This document shows positions 32,091 through 39,602 of a DNA stretch of 64,000 nt, one piece after another. The stretch's first letter is position 1, and every line of letters starts with the position of its first letter. Both the position numbers and the translations under genes were made by a program. The stretch lies in IMG/VR virus record IMGVR_UViG_3300032783_000063, positions 37,306-101,305 of that record, one strand, 5' to 3'. A model generated the notes under the pieces. It did not search any database and was not told where the DNA came from. It saw nothing but the letters and a program-made list of their open reading frames with translations. This DNA is from a virus.

Positions 32091-32327
32091 GTGCAGCTAC
32101 TAGTGAACGCCGAGGCGCTGACGGCGATCCGCAGCAAGGACGGCCAGTCCATGGCGCAGCTTGCCCGCGGTGCGGGCATCAGCCGCCAGTACCTCAACGA
32201 CATCGAGAAAAAAAGGCGCAGCGCCGGGCCCGCCGTCCGCAGACGTCTCGCCCTGGCCCTCAACGTCCCCGTCTCGGCGATCGAGGCACAGGTCATTGAC
32301 GTGCGAAAACAGGACGATGCTGCATGA
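32091..32327 (+). CDS. XRE/Cro-CI type HTH regulator (78 aa)
   Basis: GTG 32091 gives QLLVNAEALTAIRSKDGQSMAQLARGAGISRQYLNDIEKKRRSAGPAVRRRLALALNVPV, a textbook XRE helix-turn-helix with the Q-L-A-x3-GIS-x2-Y recognition pattern. Likely repressor or Cro-like protein governing the rightward early genes that follow. Confidence 0.8.
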   Translation: MQLLVNAEALTAIRSKDGQSMAQLARGAGISRQYLNDIEKKRRSAGPAVRRRLALALNVPVSAIEAQVIDVRKQDDAA

Positions 32328-32413
32328 CCGGCAACATGCCCTGAACGCACTGCGGGCCGCCCCGGTGGTGCGAGGCGACCCGGCACATCTTCAAGCAAGG
32401 GAGCACGAAGAAT

Positions 32414-32671
32414 ATGCAGGACAATCCTAACAGCGATCTTCGGCACCTGCACGAGCCATCGCTCGCCGCCGAATACAAGGCCATCGAGGCCGAGTTCCCG
32501 GGGTGGCATATCTGGGCCACCGCAGAGAACACATATGCGGTACGGTCCCGGCCCGGCTGGTGCGGGTGCACCGTCTACGCGGCGGACGTGCCGGGGATCC
32601 GGACGGCGATCGCCGAGCAGATACACGAGTGGGCACTGCTCGAGGCCCGCAGAGCATGGGCGGCGGCATGA
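32414..32671 (+). CDS. hypothetical protein (85 aa)
   Basis: CAAGGGAGCACGAAGAAT precedes ATG 32414. LAAEYKAIEAEFPGWHIWATAENTYAVRSRPGWCGCTVYAADVPGIRTAIAEQIHEW is a small alpha/beta protein, similar in pattern to the 30182 product. Related sequences are common in actinomycete genomes; function unknown. Confidence 0.6.
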   Translation: MQDNPNSDLRHLHEPSLAAEYKAIEAEFPGWHIWATAENTYAVRSRPGWCGCTVYAADVPGIRTAIAEQIHEWALLEARRAWAAA

Positions 32672-32847
32672 TCTGCGACGACGTGATGGCTGCCCGCCCT
32701 GACCTGGCTTACCTGGCGGACCCGGACGCGGTGCGCCCGGCGACCGTCGGCGAGGCCGCCGAATACGCGCGGCGCGCCACCGACCCGGCATGGGCTGGCC
32801 TTTACGTCTACACCGTCCCGGAAATCGAAGAGAGGGGGAAGCCGTGA
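32668..32847 (+). CDS. hypothetical protein (59 aa)
   Basis: ATG 32668 overlaps the preceding stop and its own TGA overlaps the next GTG. ICDDVMAARPDLAYLADPDAVRPATVGEAAEYARRATDPAWAGLYVYTVPEI is natural sequence with no recognised motif. Confidence 0.5.
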   Translation: MICDDVMAARPDLAYLADPDAVRPATVGEAAEYARRATDPAWAGLYVYTVPEIEERGKP

Positions 32848-32987
32848 CGCTGACATATGTGCTCGTGGTGCTGGTCCTGGTCGTCCTGACCGCCAGTTTC
32901 ATGATCTTCCGGCGAAGACGGTGGGGTGAAGGCGACCTGCTCGCCGTGGCCCGCGCCGCCGGGGTAGCCCGGGAGGAGCGGTCATGA
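32844..32987 (+). CDS. small membrane protein (47 aa, GTG start)
   Basis: TLTYVLVVLVLVVLTASFMIFRRRRWGEGDLL: one helix with a basic stop-transfer stretch. Overlaps both neighbours by 4 bases. Confidence 0.6.
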   Translation: MTLTYVLVVLVLVVLTASFMIFRRRRWGEGDLLAVARAAGVAREERS

Positions 32988-33334
32988 CGGTCATCGACCT
33001 GCACACTCCCGCCACCGAGCTCGTGGCCGCGGACCTGCTCGAAGACGAAGCTGCCCGGTGGGAAACCGGCGACCCGCTGCCCCCGGTGGTGCGGCGGATC
33101 GCAGGTCCCCGGCTCGACGCCGGGGACCTGACAGAACTGTGGGCCTACTACGCCGAAACCGCCCGGGCTCGCGACCAGCTCCTCTCCTGCCCCGGCGACT
33201 GGCGGCTGTACTACACCGCTGAGGAACTCGGCTACGGCGACCACCAGGAAACCGCGATCGACCTGAAAGCCGCCGAGGCGGACTGGGCCCGCACCGTCAT
33301 CCAGTTCGGCCACTACGGGAGGGACGGACGATGA
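32984..33334 (+). CDS. hypothetical protein upstream of annealing protein (116 aa)
   Basis: Acidic helical protein (TVIDLHTPATELVAADLLEDEAARWETGDPLPPVVRRIAG...). ATGA overlaps on both ends tie it to the ERF-like gene, hinting at a recombination accessory; no domain seen. Confidence 0.5.
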   Translation: MTVIDLHTPATELVAADLLEDEAARWETGDPLPPVVRRIAGPRLDAGDLTELWAYYAETARARDQLLSCPGDWRLYYTAEELGYGDHQETAIDLKAAEADWARTVIQFGHYGRDGR

Positions 33335-34026
33335 CCGACACCAAGCCCACCGGGATCACCGCCGTATTGCAGCGGCCGTTCCCGCCCAACGAGATCGGCA
33401 AGCTGCCCCGCGGCGGCGCCATGCTCGACTACGTCGGCCACGCGGACGTGACCCGGCGGCTGCTCGAGGCGGACCCGGAGTGGAACTGGGAGCCGCTGGC
33501 CACTGATGACCACGGGCTTCCGGTGTTCGACTGCGGGCAGAACGGCCAGCCAGTCGGGCTGTGGATCAGGCTGACGGTCGGCGGGTTCACCCGGCTGGGT
33601 TACGGGTCGGTGCCGGCGAACCAGAACGACGCAGTGAAAGTCCTGATCGGCGACGCCCTCCGGAACGCTGCTATGAGGTTCGGGGTGGCTCTGGACTTGT
33701 GGGCCAAGGGCGACCGCGCCGACCCGACCGCAGAGAACGCGACCGCACCGGGCGGGCCGCGGGTCCAGGCAGCCCGGTCACCGCGCCGCCCGAAGCGTGC
33801 CGAGGTGAAAGCCCCCGACGGCGCCGAGACGGACCTTGAATGGATGGGGCACATGGTCGACAGCCTGATCCCCGCCGCGACCACCCGCGACGAGCTCAAC
33901 TCTTTCTGGGCGGCTGTGGACAAGCATGTTCTCGCCGGCGAATGCACAGACGAGCATGCAGTGCAGGTCAAGGCGATAGTGAAGGAACGCGCCCGCGAGC
34001 TCGGCCTCGACAAGGCGGCAGCGTGA
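33331..34026 (+). CDS. ERF/Rad52-like single-strand annealing protein (putative)
   Basis: 231 residues. FPPNEIGKLPRGGAMLDYVGHADVTRRLLEADPEWNWEPLA...LWIRLTVGGFTRLGYGS...AVKVLIGDALRNAAMRFGVALDLW follows the order of ERF/Rad52-type phage annealing proteins (a beta sheet, then the GDALrNAAmRFG helix). Such proteins pair complementary single strands in phage recombination. Position among phage replication genes supports this. A C-terminal charged helical part follows a basic linker. Confidence 0.6.
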   Translation: MTDTKPTGITAVLQRPFPPNEIGKLPRGGAMLDYVGHADVTRRLLEADPEWNWEPLATDDHGLPVFDCGQNGQPVGLWIRLTVGGFTRLGYGSVPANQNDAVKVLIGDALRNAAMRFGVALDLWAKGDRADPTAENATAPGGPRVQAARSPRRPKRAEVKAPDGAETDLEWMGHMVDSLIPAATTRDELNSFWAAVDKHVLAGECTDEHAVQVKAIVKERARELGLDKAAA

Positions 34027-34205
34027 TGTTCACCCTGAACGGTTACCCGTCGGCGTGGCTGGACCCCGACCATGTACGGCTGGCCATGTACCGGTCCTGG
34101 TGGGACCAGGGCGAGCCGGCGAACCGGGACCCGATAGCCGTGGACCTGTGGCTGGACGCCGGGCCCGTCCCTTTCCCCTGCGCAACGACGGAGGCAGTGT
34201 CATGA
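34026..34205 (+). CDS. hypothetical protein (59 aa)
   Basis: Starts inside TGATG at 34024-34028. FTLNGYPSAWLDPDHVRLAMYRSWWDQGEPANRDPIAVDLWLDAG. No motif recognised; supported by flanking overlaps. Confidence 0.5.
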   Translation: MFTLNGYPSAWLDPDHVRLAMYRSWWDQGEPANRDPIAVDLWLDAGPVPFPCATTEAVS

Positions 34206-34378
34206 CCGGACGCCACGGCGACGGCCCGCAAGGATACGAACGCCACGACTGGTACGCCGACTACCGGTGCATCTGCGGCCACATCGTGTATGCGAATGAC
34301 ACGCCGGGTGAGCCGTGCCAGTTCTGCGCCTGCCAGTCGCACACCGCGCCGGCCGCGCCGATCGCGGGTGCGGCATGA
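34202..34378 (+). CDS. small zinc-ribbon protein (58 aa)
   Basis: YRCICGHIVYANDTPGEPCQFCACQSH carries a CxC/CxxC four-Cys ribbon. ATGA overlaps both sides. Confidence 0.55.
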   Translation: MTGRHGDGPQGYERHDWYADYRCICGHIVYANDTPGEPCQFCACQSHTAPAAPIAGAA

Positions 34379-34584
34379 CGTCGCCGACCGTGTACGAGGC
34401 GAAACGGCGGATCCTCCGCGCCGCCCTCGACGTCCTCCGCTACGAACAGGACCTCGCCGACGACACACCGCCGCTGGCGCACCTGAAGCGAGCGGAGGAT
34501 GCGATGGCGCTGGCCGCCCGTGACCTCACGCAGGCAATCGACGCGCTGCCTGTCGTACAGCACCCGAAAGGCTGGGCAGCCTGA
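34375..34584 (+). CDS. hypothetical helical protein (69 aa)
   Basis: TSPTVYEAKRRILRAALDVLRYEQDLADDTPPLAHLKRAEDAMALAARDLTQAIDAL, two charged helices. Stop shares a base with the next start (TGATG). Contains one TGTCGTACA motif near its 3' end. Confidence 0.5.
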   Translation: MTSPTVYEAKRRILRAALDVLRYEQDLADDTPPLAHLKRAEDAMALAARDLTQAIDALPVVQHPKGWAA

Positions 34585-34886
34585 TGCGACGCACGCCACT
34601 CCGACACGTCTCAGCCAGGCGGGCGAAGGCCAACCGGGAACGCGCAGCCACAGTGAAAGCCCTGTGGCCTGCGCGGCCCTGGTGTGCAATGCCCGGCTGC
34701 CCCCTCCCCGCCGACGACGTCCACGAGCCCCTTACCCGGGCACGCGGCGGGTCGATCGTGGACCCGGAGAACATGCGGCCCCTGTGCCGTGCTCACCACC
34801 ACTGGGTCACGGTCAGCGAACCCCAGGCCGCTTACGACCTCGGCCTGCTCCGGCACTCCTGGGACCACGGAGGCGACGCAGCGTGA
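34584..34886 (+). CDS. HNH endonuclease-like protein (100 aa)
   Basis: WCAMPGC..., DVHEPLTRARGGSIVDPENMRPLCRAHHHWVT fits a minimal phage HNH nuclease: Cys pair, acidic/His motif, N in PENM and the C..HHH end. The C-terminus continues SEPQAAYDLGLLRHSW. Similar small nucleases take part in phage DNA processing. Confidence 0.7.
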   Translation: MRRTPLRHVSARRAKANRERAATVKALWPARPWCAMPGCPLPADDVHEPLTRARGGSIVDPENMRPLCRAHHHWVTVSEPQAAYDLGLLRHSWDHGGDAA

Positions 34887-35092
34887 TCTACCTCATCGAC
34901 ACGGTCATGGTCGCGTCCATCGCCTTCGTCATCTACCTCCTCCTCACCTGGCACCATCCCGTCGCCGCCCCCGAACTGCGGGAAGACGGCAGGCCCCTCA
35001 CCGACACCGAGAAACGCGCCTACGCGGCCATCTGCCAGACCTTCGACTACGAGTCAGCCCGGGACCCGCACCAGGACAGGAGACGACGATGA
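34883..35092 (+). CDS. single-pass membrane protein (69 aa, GTG start)
   Basis: IYLIDTVMVASIAFVIYLLLTWHHP is an N-terminal helix; the tail is charged (LREDGRPLTDTEKRAYAAICQTF). GTGA and ATGA overlaps at the ends. Function unknown. Confidence 0.55.
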   Translation: MIYLIDTVMVASIAFVIYLLLTWHHPVAAPELREDGRPLTDTEKRAYAAICQTFDYESARDPHQDRRRR

Positions 35093-35463
35093 GCGACCAT
35101 CCGCATGAACAGTGCGCGACCTGCCTCGCAGCCGCCTACGCCGCGAACGTCGCCCCCATCGACGAGCCCATGCACACCCCGGGCCCGGCACACCCCGCCT
35201 GGCGCGGCCTCACCGACATCCAGGTGTACGACACTTTCGCCGCCCTCGCCAAGGAGCTGACAGCAGTGCCCGACCCGATCGACTTCCCGCCGCTCCTCAC
35301 CCCCGCTGAGGTGGCCGCCATGTTCCACGTCAACCCCAAGACCGTCACCCGCTGGGCCGCCACCGGACGGCTCTCCTCCATCCGCACACCCGGGAACCAG
35401 CGACGCTACCTCGCCGACGAAATCCAGGCATTCCTCGACAGCAAGACCACCGAGCAGTCATGA
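35089..35463 (+). CDS. MerR/BldC-like HTH protein (possible excisionase)
   Basis: 124 residues. An N-terminal CATCLAAAYAANV segment precedes a BldC/excisionase-type winged HTH: LLTPAEVAAMFHVNPKTVTRWAATGRLSSIRTPGNQRRYLADEIQAFLD (about 71-120). It could be a recombination directionality factor for the integrase or a regulator of the early genes. One antisense TGTCGTACA lies at 35225-35233. Confidence 0.75.
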   Translation: MSDHPHEQCATCLAAAYAANVAPIDEPMHTPGPAHPAWRGLTDIQVYDTFAALAKELTAVPDPIDFPPLLTPAEVAAMFHVNPKTVTRWAATGRLSSIRTPGNQRRYLADEIQAFLDSKTTEQS

Positions 35464-35807
35464 ACAGCCCCGTGCCGTACGAACGGCAGGTCGGCGACAG
35501 GCTCCGCGCCATCCGCGCCAGCCGCGGCCTGTCCCTCCTGGACGTCCAGGATAAATCCGGCGGCAGATGGAAGGCTGCTGCCGTCGGCACGTATGAACGC
35601 GGCGACCGGAACATCAACGTGAGAACCCTGTCCGAGCTCGCCCGGTTCTACGGCGTGCACCCGGCGGTGTTCCTGCCGGAAGGCGACGCGCCGGGACTGC
35701 CGCTGCCCGCCCTGCTGGAACTCCTCGAGGCAGCGAAGTACCTCGCGGCAGCACTGCCGGACCTGGAAACCCTCGTCGACACTGCCACGGAAGGCCCCCC
35801 GTCATGA
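35460..35807 (+). CDS. BldD-like XRE regulator
   Basis: 115 residues. YERQVGDRLRAIRASRGLSLLDVQDKSGGRWKAAAVGTYERGDRNINVRTLSELARFYGVHPAVFLP closely follows the N-terminal DNA-binding domain of Streptomyces BldD (VGTYERGDR...L..LA.FY.V). The short C-terminus lacks the full c-di-GMP-binding domain. It may copy or compete with host developmental control; inference. Confidence 0.7.
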   Translation: MNSPVPYERQVGDRLRAIRASRGLSLLDVQDKSGGRWKAAAVGTYERGDRNINVRTLSELARFYGVHPAVFLPEGDAPGLPLPALLELLEAAKYLAAALPDLETLVDTATEGPPS

Positions 35808-36271
35808 CGGGCACCCACAGAACTCCGGGGCCGGCCATCGGTGAAAACCCCCTGGCCGGTCCTGGGTACACTCCTGGCCGGACCCCTTGGGGAAGTGCGG
35901 CCCGGCCAGGAAACAACATCACCCTCATGGCCACTGCCGCCGGGCGCATGAGCGAAGACGAACTCGACCAGCAAGTCCGCGGCATCCTCAAAGACCTCGA
36001 CCTCCACGGCCACCGGATCCTCCGGTTCCACCCGTGGTCCAGCAGGAAATCCGCAGCCGGCTGGCCGGACTGGGCGATGGTCGGCGCAGGCGGGTTCATG
36101 ATCCGGGAACTGAAACGGGAGAGCGAGAAACCCCGGCCGGACCAGCAGGAATGGCTGGACTGGCTGGCCGCGGCCGGGGTCGACGCAGGCGTGTGGCGGC
36201 CATCCGATTTGTACAGCGGAAGAGTCGCACGCGAACTCGCCTCGCTAGCGGGACTCGGAGATGCGGCATGA
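35804..36271 (+). CDS. VRR-NUC domain nuclease
   Basis: Core SRKSAAGWPDWAMVGAGGFMIRELKRESEKPRPDQQEWLDWLAAAGVDAGVWRPSDL matches VRR-NUC: PD motif, E-L-K catalytic pair, Q-x2-W and the terminal W-x-P-x-D. Phages use these for Holliday-junction or flap processing. ATG 35804 has the ATGA overlap; ATG 35927 or 35948 would remove a poorly ordered N-terminus and may be the true start. Confidence 0.75.
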   Translation: MTGTHRTPGPAIGENPLAGPGYTPGRTPWGSAARPGNNITLMATAAGRMSEDELDQQVRGILKDLDLHGHRILRFHPWSSRKSAAGWPDWAMVGAGGFMIRELKRESEKPRPDQQEWLDWLAAAGVDAGVWRPSDLYSGRVARELASLAGLGDAA

Positions 36272-37719
36272 CCTTGCGCATCGGCAGTTTGTGCTCCGGC
36301 TACGCCGGCCTGGACATGGCCATCCAGTCAGTCATCGGCGGCGAGCTCGCCTGGGTTGCGGACAATGACCCCGGCGCGTCAAAGATCCTCGCTCACCACT
36401 ACCCCCGCGTTCCCAACCTGGGGGACCTCAGCGAGGTGGACTGGGGCAGCGTCGAACCCGTGGACGTGGCCGCGATGGGCTTCCCCTGCCAGGACGTGTC
36501 CTGCGCCGGGGCTCGGGCGGGTCTGCGGGAGGGCAACCGCACCGGCGTGTGGAACTACTGCGCGACCGCGATCAGCGTCCTCCGCCCGCCTTTGGTGATC
36601 ATCGAGAATGTGAGGGGGCTGCTCAGTGCCTACGCCGACAGCAACATGGAACCCTGCCCGTGGTGTGTGGGAGACGCCGGAGACGAACTTGTTCTGCGAG
36701 CATGCGGGGCTGTTCTCGGAGACCTGGCCAGTCTCGGGTATGACGCGGAGTGGACGGTTGTTTCCGCGGCCGACGCTGGCGCCCCGCACCGCCGCGAACG
36801 GGTGTTCATCGTCGCGTGGCCTGCTGCCGACACCGCAGGCGCGCGATGGGGCCGGGGCGAAGACGCCAGAGCAGATAGCTGTGATGCGGGCACGTGGTCA
36901 TGGGGTGTCGAACCTGAACGAGGTCGCGCCGACGTTACTGAAGACGCCGACGGCGCAGCTGGCGGTGAACGGCGGAAGTCAGCACCCGGACAAACGCCGG
37001 GCGGGCGGGCACGGGCCGACGCTGGCCGACCAGATAGAACACCTCCTGCCCACGCCCAGGGCGACGGACGGGACGAAAGGCGGCCCGAACCAGCGAGGCT
37101 CAGCAGGAGACCTGATGCTCCCGTCAGCGGTCCAACATCTCCTGCCGACCCCGGCCGCGAGGGACTGGAAGTCCGGGCAGTCGAACATGATGGACCGGAA
37201 CGCCCGACCGCTGAACGAGGTCGTGGAAATGCTCCTGCCAACACCGGGTGCGTGCGACTGGAAGGGCTCCGGCCAGACCCAGGGCCGCACACGGGGCGGT
37301 CGGCCCCGGTCGCCTGGGGACAAGGACCTGCCCGAAGCGATAGCGCTCCTGCCGACCCCCAGGGCGAGCGACGGACTAGGTGGAACGGCACACAACCGCA
37401 GCTGGTCCACGACGGACCGGAGCCTGCACACGCTGATCCATACCGGGGAACTTGGGGCGCCTACGAGCCAGCTATCAGACGCTGGGAAGCCACCCTCAGG
37501 CGCCCCGCGCCAAGCCCAACTGAGCCCGGGCGAACCGGAGACCGCCTGAGCCCGGCGTTCGTCGAGTTCATGATGGGCCTGCCCGACGGGTGGATCACCG
37601 ACGTCCCCGGGCTGTCAAGGAACGACCAGCTCAAAGCCCTCGGCAACGGTGTCGTCCCCCAGCAGGCCGCCCTCGCGCTGCGGCTCCTGCTGCCATCCCT
37701 GACGGCGGCCGCAGCATGA
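36268..37719 (+). CDS. C5-cytosine DNA methyltransferase
   Basis: 483 residues. Motif I SLCSGYAGLDMAI (7-19), motif IV GFPCQD with catalytic C74, motif VI IIENVRG (111-117), motif VIII HRRERVFIVA (174-183), and motifs IX/X LSPAFVEFMMGLPDGW...LKALGNGVVPQQAA at the end. The 188-427 region, where the target-recognition domain sits, is Arg/Gly/Ala/Asp-rich and is read in +1 frame as a second recognisable protein. It would protect phage or element DNA from restriction. ATGA overlap with VRR-NUC. Confidence 0.9.
   Translation: MTLRIGSLCSGYAGLDMAIQSVIGGELAWVADNDPGASKILAHHYPRVPNLGDLSEVDWGSVEPVDVAAMGFPCQDVSCAGARAGLREGNRTGVWNYCATAISVLRPPLVIIENVRGLLSAYADSNMEPCPWCVGDAGDELVLRACGAVLGDLASLGYDAEWTVVSAADAGAPHRRERVFIVAWPAADTAGARWGRGEDARADSCDAGTWSWGVEPERGRADVTEDADGAAGGERRKSAPGQTPGGRARADAGRPDRTPPAHAQGDGRDERRPEPARLSRRPDAPVSGPTSPADPGREGLEVRAVEHDGPERPTAERGRGNAPANTGCVRLEGLRPDPGPHTGRSAPVAWGQGPARSDSAPADPQGERRTRWNGTQPQLVHDGPEPAHADPYRGTWGAYEPAIRRWEATLRRPAPSPTEPGRTGDRLSPAFVEFMMGLPDGWITDVPGLSRNDQLKALGNGVVPQQAALALRLLLPSLTAAAA
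36626..37549 (+). CDS. LLPTP-repeat phage protein encoded inside the methyltransferase gene
   Basis: GTG 36626 follows GAGGGGGCTGCTCA. 307 residues in the +1 frame relative to the methyltransferase, open for 924 bases. It reads GVWETPETNLFCEHAGLFSETWPVSGMTRSGRLF, then repeats of LLPTP(R/A/Q)A(S/R)DG, and NGGSQHPDKRRAGGHGPTLADQIEHLLPTP. These segments are conserved in a family I know from phage methyltransferase loci, so both frames seem to be coding. Function unknown. Confidence 0.7.
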   Translation: MPTPTATWNPARGVWETPETNLFCEHAGLFSETWPVSGMTRSGRLFPRPTLAPRTAANGCSSSRGLLPTPQARDGAGAKTPEQIAVMRARGHGVSNLNEVAPTLLKTPTAQLAVNGGSQHPDKRRAGGHGPTLADQIEHLLPTPRATDGTKGGPNQRGSAGDLMLPSAVQHLLPTPAARDWKSGQSNMMDRNARPLNEVVEMLLPTPGACDWKGSGQTQGRTRGGRPRSPGDKDLPEAIALLPTPRASDGLGGTAHNRSWSTTDRSLHTLIHTGELGAPTSQLSDAGKPPSGAPRQAQLSPGEPETA

Positions 37720-38054
37720 CCCGCATCGCCGACCAGGTATCCGCCGAGCGCATTCAGCGCGCCGCCAAAGGCGAACCCAACCCCGTCGTCGTCGGCCGTG
37801 AACTCGGCGGCGAAGCGTGCCTCTCCATGCCCTCGATCAGCGCCAAGGAGAAAGCCGCAGAAGAGCGCCGCGCAGCCCGGTATGCAACCCGCTGCACCAT
37901 GCTCGCCGTCCACGGCTGCGCCGCCCCCAGACGCCGCCAGTCCCCAGAAGGCCAGTTCCTTGACCTGGTCCTGCGGGCCCTCGGGTTAGCCCCCGACCCC
38001 GTCAAACCCGCCATCCCCAGGAAACGCAAATACGGAGAGGCCATCCCGAGGTGA
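37716..38054 (+). CDS. hypothetical protein (112 aa)
   Basis: TRIADQVSAERIQRAAKGEPNPVVVGRELGGEACLSMPSISAKEKAAEERRAARYATRC: basic helical protein. ATGA before and GTGA after. Precedes a WhiB gene. No family recognised. Confidence 0.5.
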   Translation: MTRIADQVSAERIQRAAKGEPNPVVVGRELGGEACLSMPSISAKEKAAEERRAARYATRCTMLAVHGCAAPRRRQSPEGQFLDLVLRALGLAPDPVKPAIPRKRKYGEAIPR

Positions 38055-38299
38055 ACGACTGGAGGCTGCGCGCGAACTGCCGGGGCATGGACCCCGACCT
38101 GTTCTTCCCCTTGTCCCGCACCGCGCCCATCGACCCCCGGGTGAAAGCCGCGTGCCGGGACTGCCTGGTCATGCGGGACTGCCACGACGACGCGGAGCGG
38201 CGGCAGGAGGCGTGGGGGATACGGGCGGGGATCAACCGGGAACTGCTGCCGTGGCGGCGGCGGGCGGTACAGCGGTCGCGGGGGAAGGTGCCAGCGTGA
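38051..38299 (+). CDS. WhiB-type protein (82 aa, GTG start)
   Basis: WhiB Cys pattern C10 ... C35-x2-C38-x5-C44 (ANCRGMDPDLFF ... AACRDCLVMRDC) with WGIRAG in place of the usual GIWGG turn. Phage WhiB proteins can interfere with host WhiB/sigma control, as mycobacteriophage TM4 WhiB does. The second WhiB in this window. Confidence 0.85.
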   Translation: MNDWRLRANCRGMDPDLFFPLSRTAPIDPRVKAACRDCLVMRDCHDDAERRQEAWGIRAGINRELLPWRRRAVQRSRGKVPA

Positions 38300-38304
38300 A
38301 CAGG

Positions 38305-38541
38305 TCAGGCAGCCCGGTCCGGGCGCGACACGCCGGCGGCCTTGCGAAGTTCCGGCACCGTGATACGGCTGATCGTCGCCCTGTCATAGAAACGCCCGAT
38401 CTTCTCTTCCAGGTCAGCGACCTTGAGGGCGGGATCTTCCATGCGGGCCTGGACGAGCAGCTGCTTGATCCGGTCAATGCGGCGCTGGCGGATCGCATCA
38501 GACCGGCGCACTGCCTTCACTTCGGCGAGCAGTTCGTCCAT
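38305..38541 (-). CDS. antisense-oriented HTH-like protein (78 aa)
   Basis: ATG 38541 (or 38571). MDELLAEVKAVRRSDAIRQRRIDRIKQLLVQARMEDPALKVADLEEKIGRFYDRATISRITVPELRKAAG resembles short phage/plasmid helical regulators with a terminal HTH (DRATISRITVPEL). Sits against the flow of the early operon just before the replication genes, which are preceded by 180 bases of spacer, and may repress them. Confidence 0.55.
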   Translation of the reverse strand: MDELLAEVKAVRRSDAIRQRRIDRIKQLLVQARMEDPALKVADLEEKIGRFYDRATISRITVPELRKAAGVSRPDRAA

Positions 38542-38720
38542 CGTGTCCACGCCTCCATCATCTGTTATCACCAGTCACCACCACAAGTCATGCACGGGTC
38601 AATGATACCACGCCTGCGTTCGAGACAGGACCGGTCCGCATGACGGCCACCGATGATATATAGTCATGATCGCAGGTTACAAGAAGAGCCACCCTGGACA
38701 ACGGCAGATGGTGGGGCCAT

Positions 38721-39602
38721 ATGGCGAACAGCGTTTTGGACTGGGTCTGGGCAAACTCCCAGTCCCGGCATGCTGCGCGCCTGGTGATGCTCTCTCTGGC
38801 TGACAGCACCAAGACTCCCGGCGGCTGGACGTGGCCGAGTGTCGCATCGCTCATGCAGCGCACAGGGCTCAAGGAGCGGGCCGTGCAGACCGCGCTCATC
38901 GAACTGGCCAGGATGGGCGAGCTAGCCGTCGAGTACAACGCCGGGCCGAAAGGCTGCAACCGCTACAAGGTCACCTGTCAGACCCCCGCAGAATCTGCAC
39001 CCCCCGCAGAATCTGCACCCCCGCAAACTTTGCGGGGTAACGATTTGTCCGAATCGGTATCTTCGCAGGTCGGCGACCCTACCCCCGCAGAATCTGCACC
39101 CCCCGCAGAATCTGCACCCCCGCAAACTTTGCGGCTGACCCCCGCAGAATCTGCACCCGGAACCGTAAGAGAACCGAACTCTCCTACGGAGAGTTCAACA
39201 ACATCTTGTGCAAATACCGCCGCCGTCCTCTTCGGCACGCCCGCCGGGCCACCGAAGACCAGACGCGGCCGTAGGACGACACCGACAGGTGACCCCCGCT
39301 TCGATGAGTGGTATCAGGCGTACCCGGTTCACAGATCACGCGGCGATGCTGAGAAAGCGTGGGCCGAAGCACTCGCTGACGAAGCAGACCCCGCCCAGCT
39401 CACTGCAGCGGCGAGGGCGTATCACGACGACCCGGACGTCTTGCGTGGCTACGCAAAACTCCCGGCCACCTGGCTGCGGAAGAAGTGCTGGCTAGACGAG
39501 CCCCCGCCACCGCCGCGCGTCCCGTTCGCCAGCAACGGACACGGACCTGCAGGCAAAACAACTAACTACACCGATGAGGAGTACCAGCGTGGCTGGACCT
39601 GA
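38721..39602 (+). CDS. replication initiator with HTH (phage O/DnaD-like), contains candidate origin
   Basis: 293 residues. N-terminal winged helix as in phage replisome organisers (WANSQSRHAARLVMLSLADSTKTPGGWTWPSVASLMQRTGLKERAVQTALIELARMGELAVEY, about 11-75). The central PAESAPP/PQTLR repeats are encoded by the palindrome cluster listed separately. The C-terminal FDEWYQAYPVHRSRGDAEKAWAEAL...YAKLPATWLRK is typical of replication proteins that hand over to a DnaC/DnaB pair, which follows directly. Confidence 0.75.
   Translation: MANSVLDWVWANSQSRHAARLVMLSLADSTKTPGGWTWPSVASLMQRTGLKERAVQTALIELARMGELAVEYNAGPKGCNRYKVTCQTPAESAPPAESAPPQTLRGNDLSESVSSQVGDPTPAESAPPAESAPPQTLRLTPAESAPGTVREPNSPTESSTTSCANTAAVLFGTPAGPPKTRRGRRTTPTGDPRFDEWYQAYPVHRSRGDAEKAWAEALADEADPAQLTAAARAYHDDPDVLRGYAKLPATWLRKKCWLDEPPPPPRVPFASNGHGPAGKTTNYTDEEYQRGWT
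38988..39196. other. candidate replication origin inside the initiator gene
   Basis: Five copies of the palindrome GCAGAATCTGC (38988, 39006, 39087, 39105, 39144; 11 bp each), two copies of CCGCAAACTTTGCGG (39021-39035, 39120-39134) and the inverted repeat GAACTCTCC-TAC-GGAGAGTTC (39176-39196), with AT-richer DNA at 39037-39066. Phage lambda and relatives keep their origin iterons within the O gene in the same way. Confidence 0.6.

Noticed and set aside
38988-39154. Possible CRISPR array from the repeated palindromes
   Set aside because: Repeats are 11-15 bp, irregularly spaced and inside a coding gene; no spacers of constant length and no cas genes.
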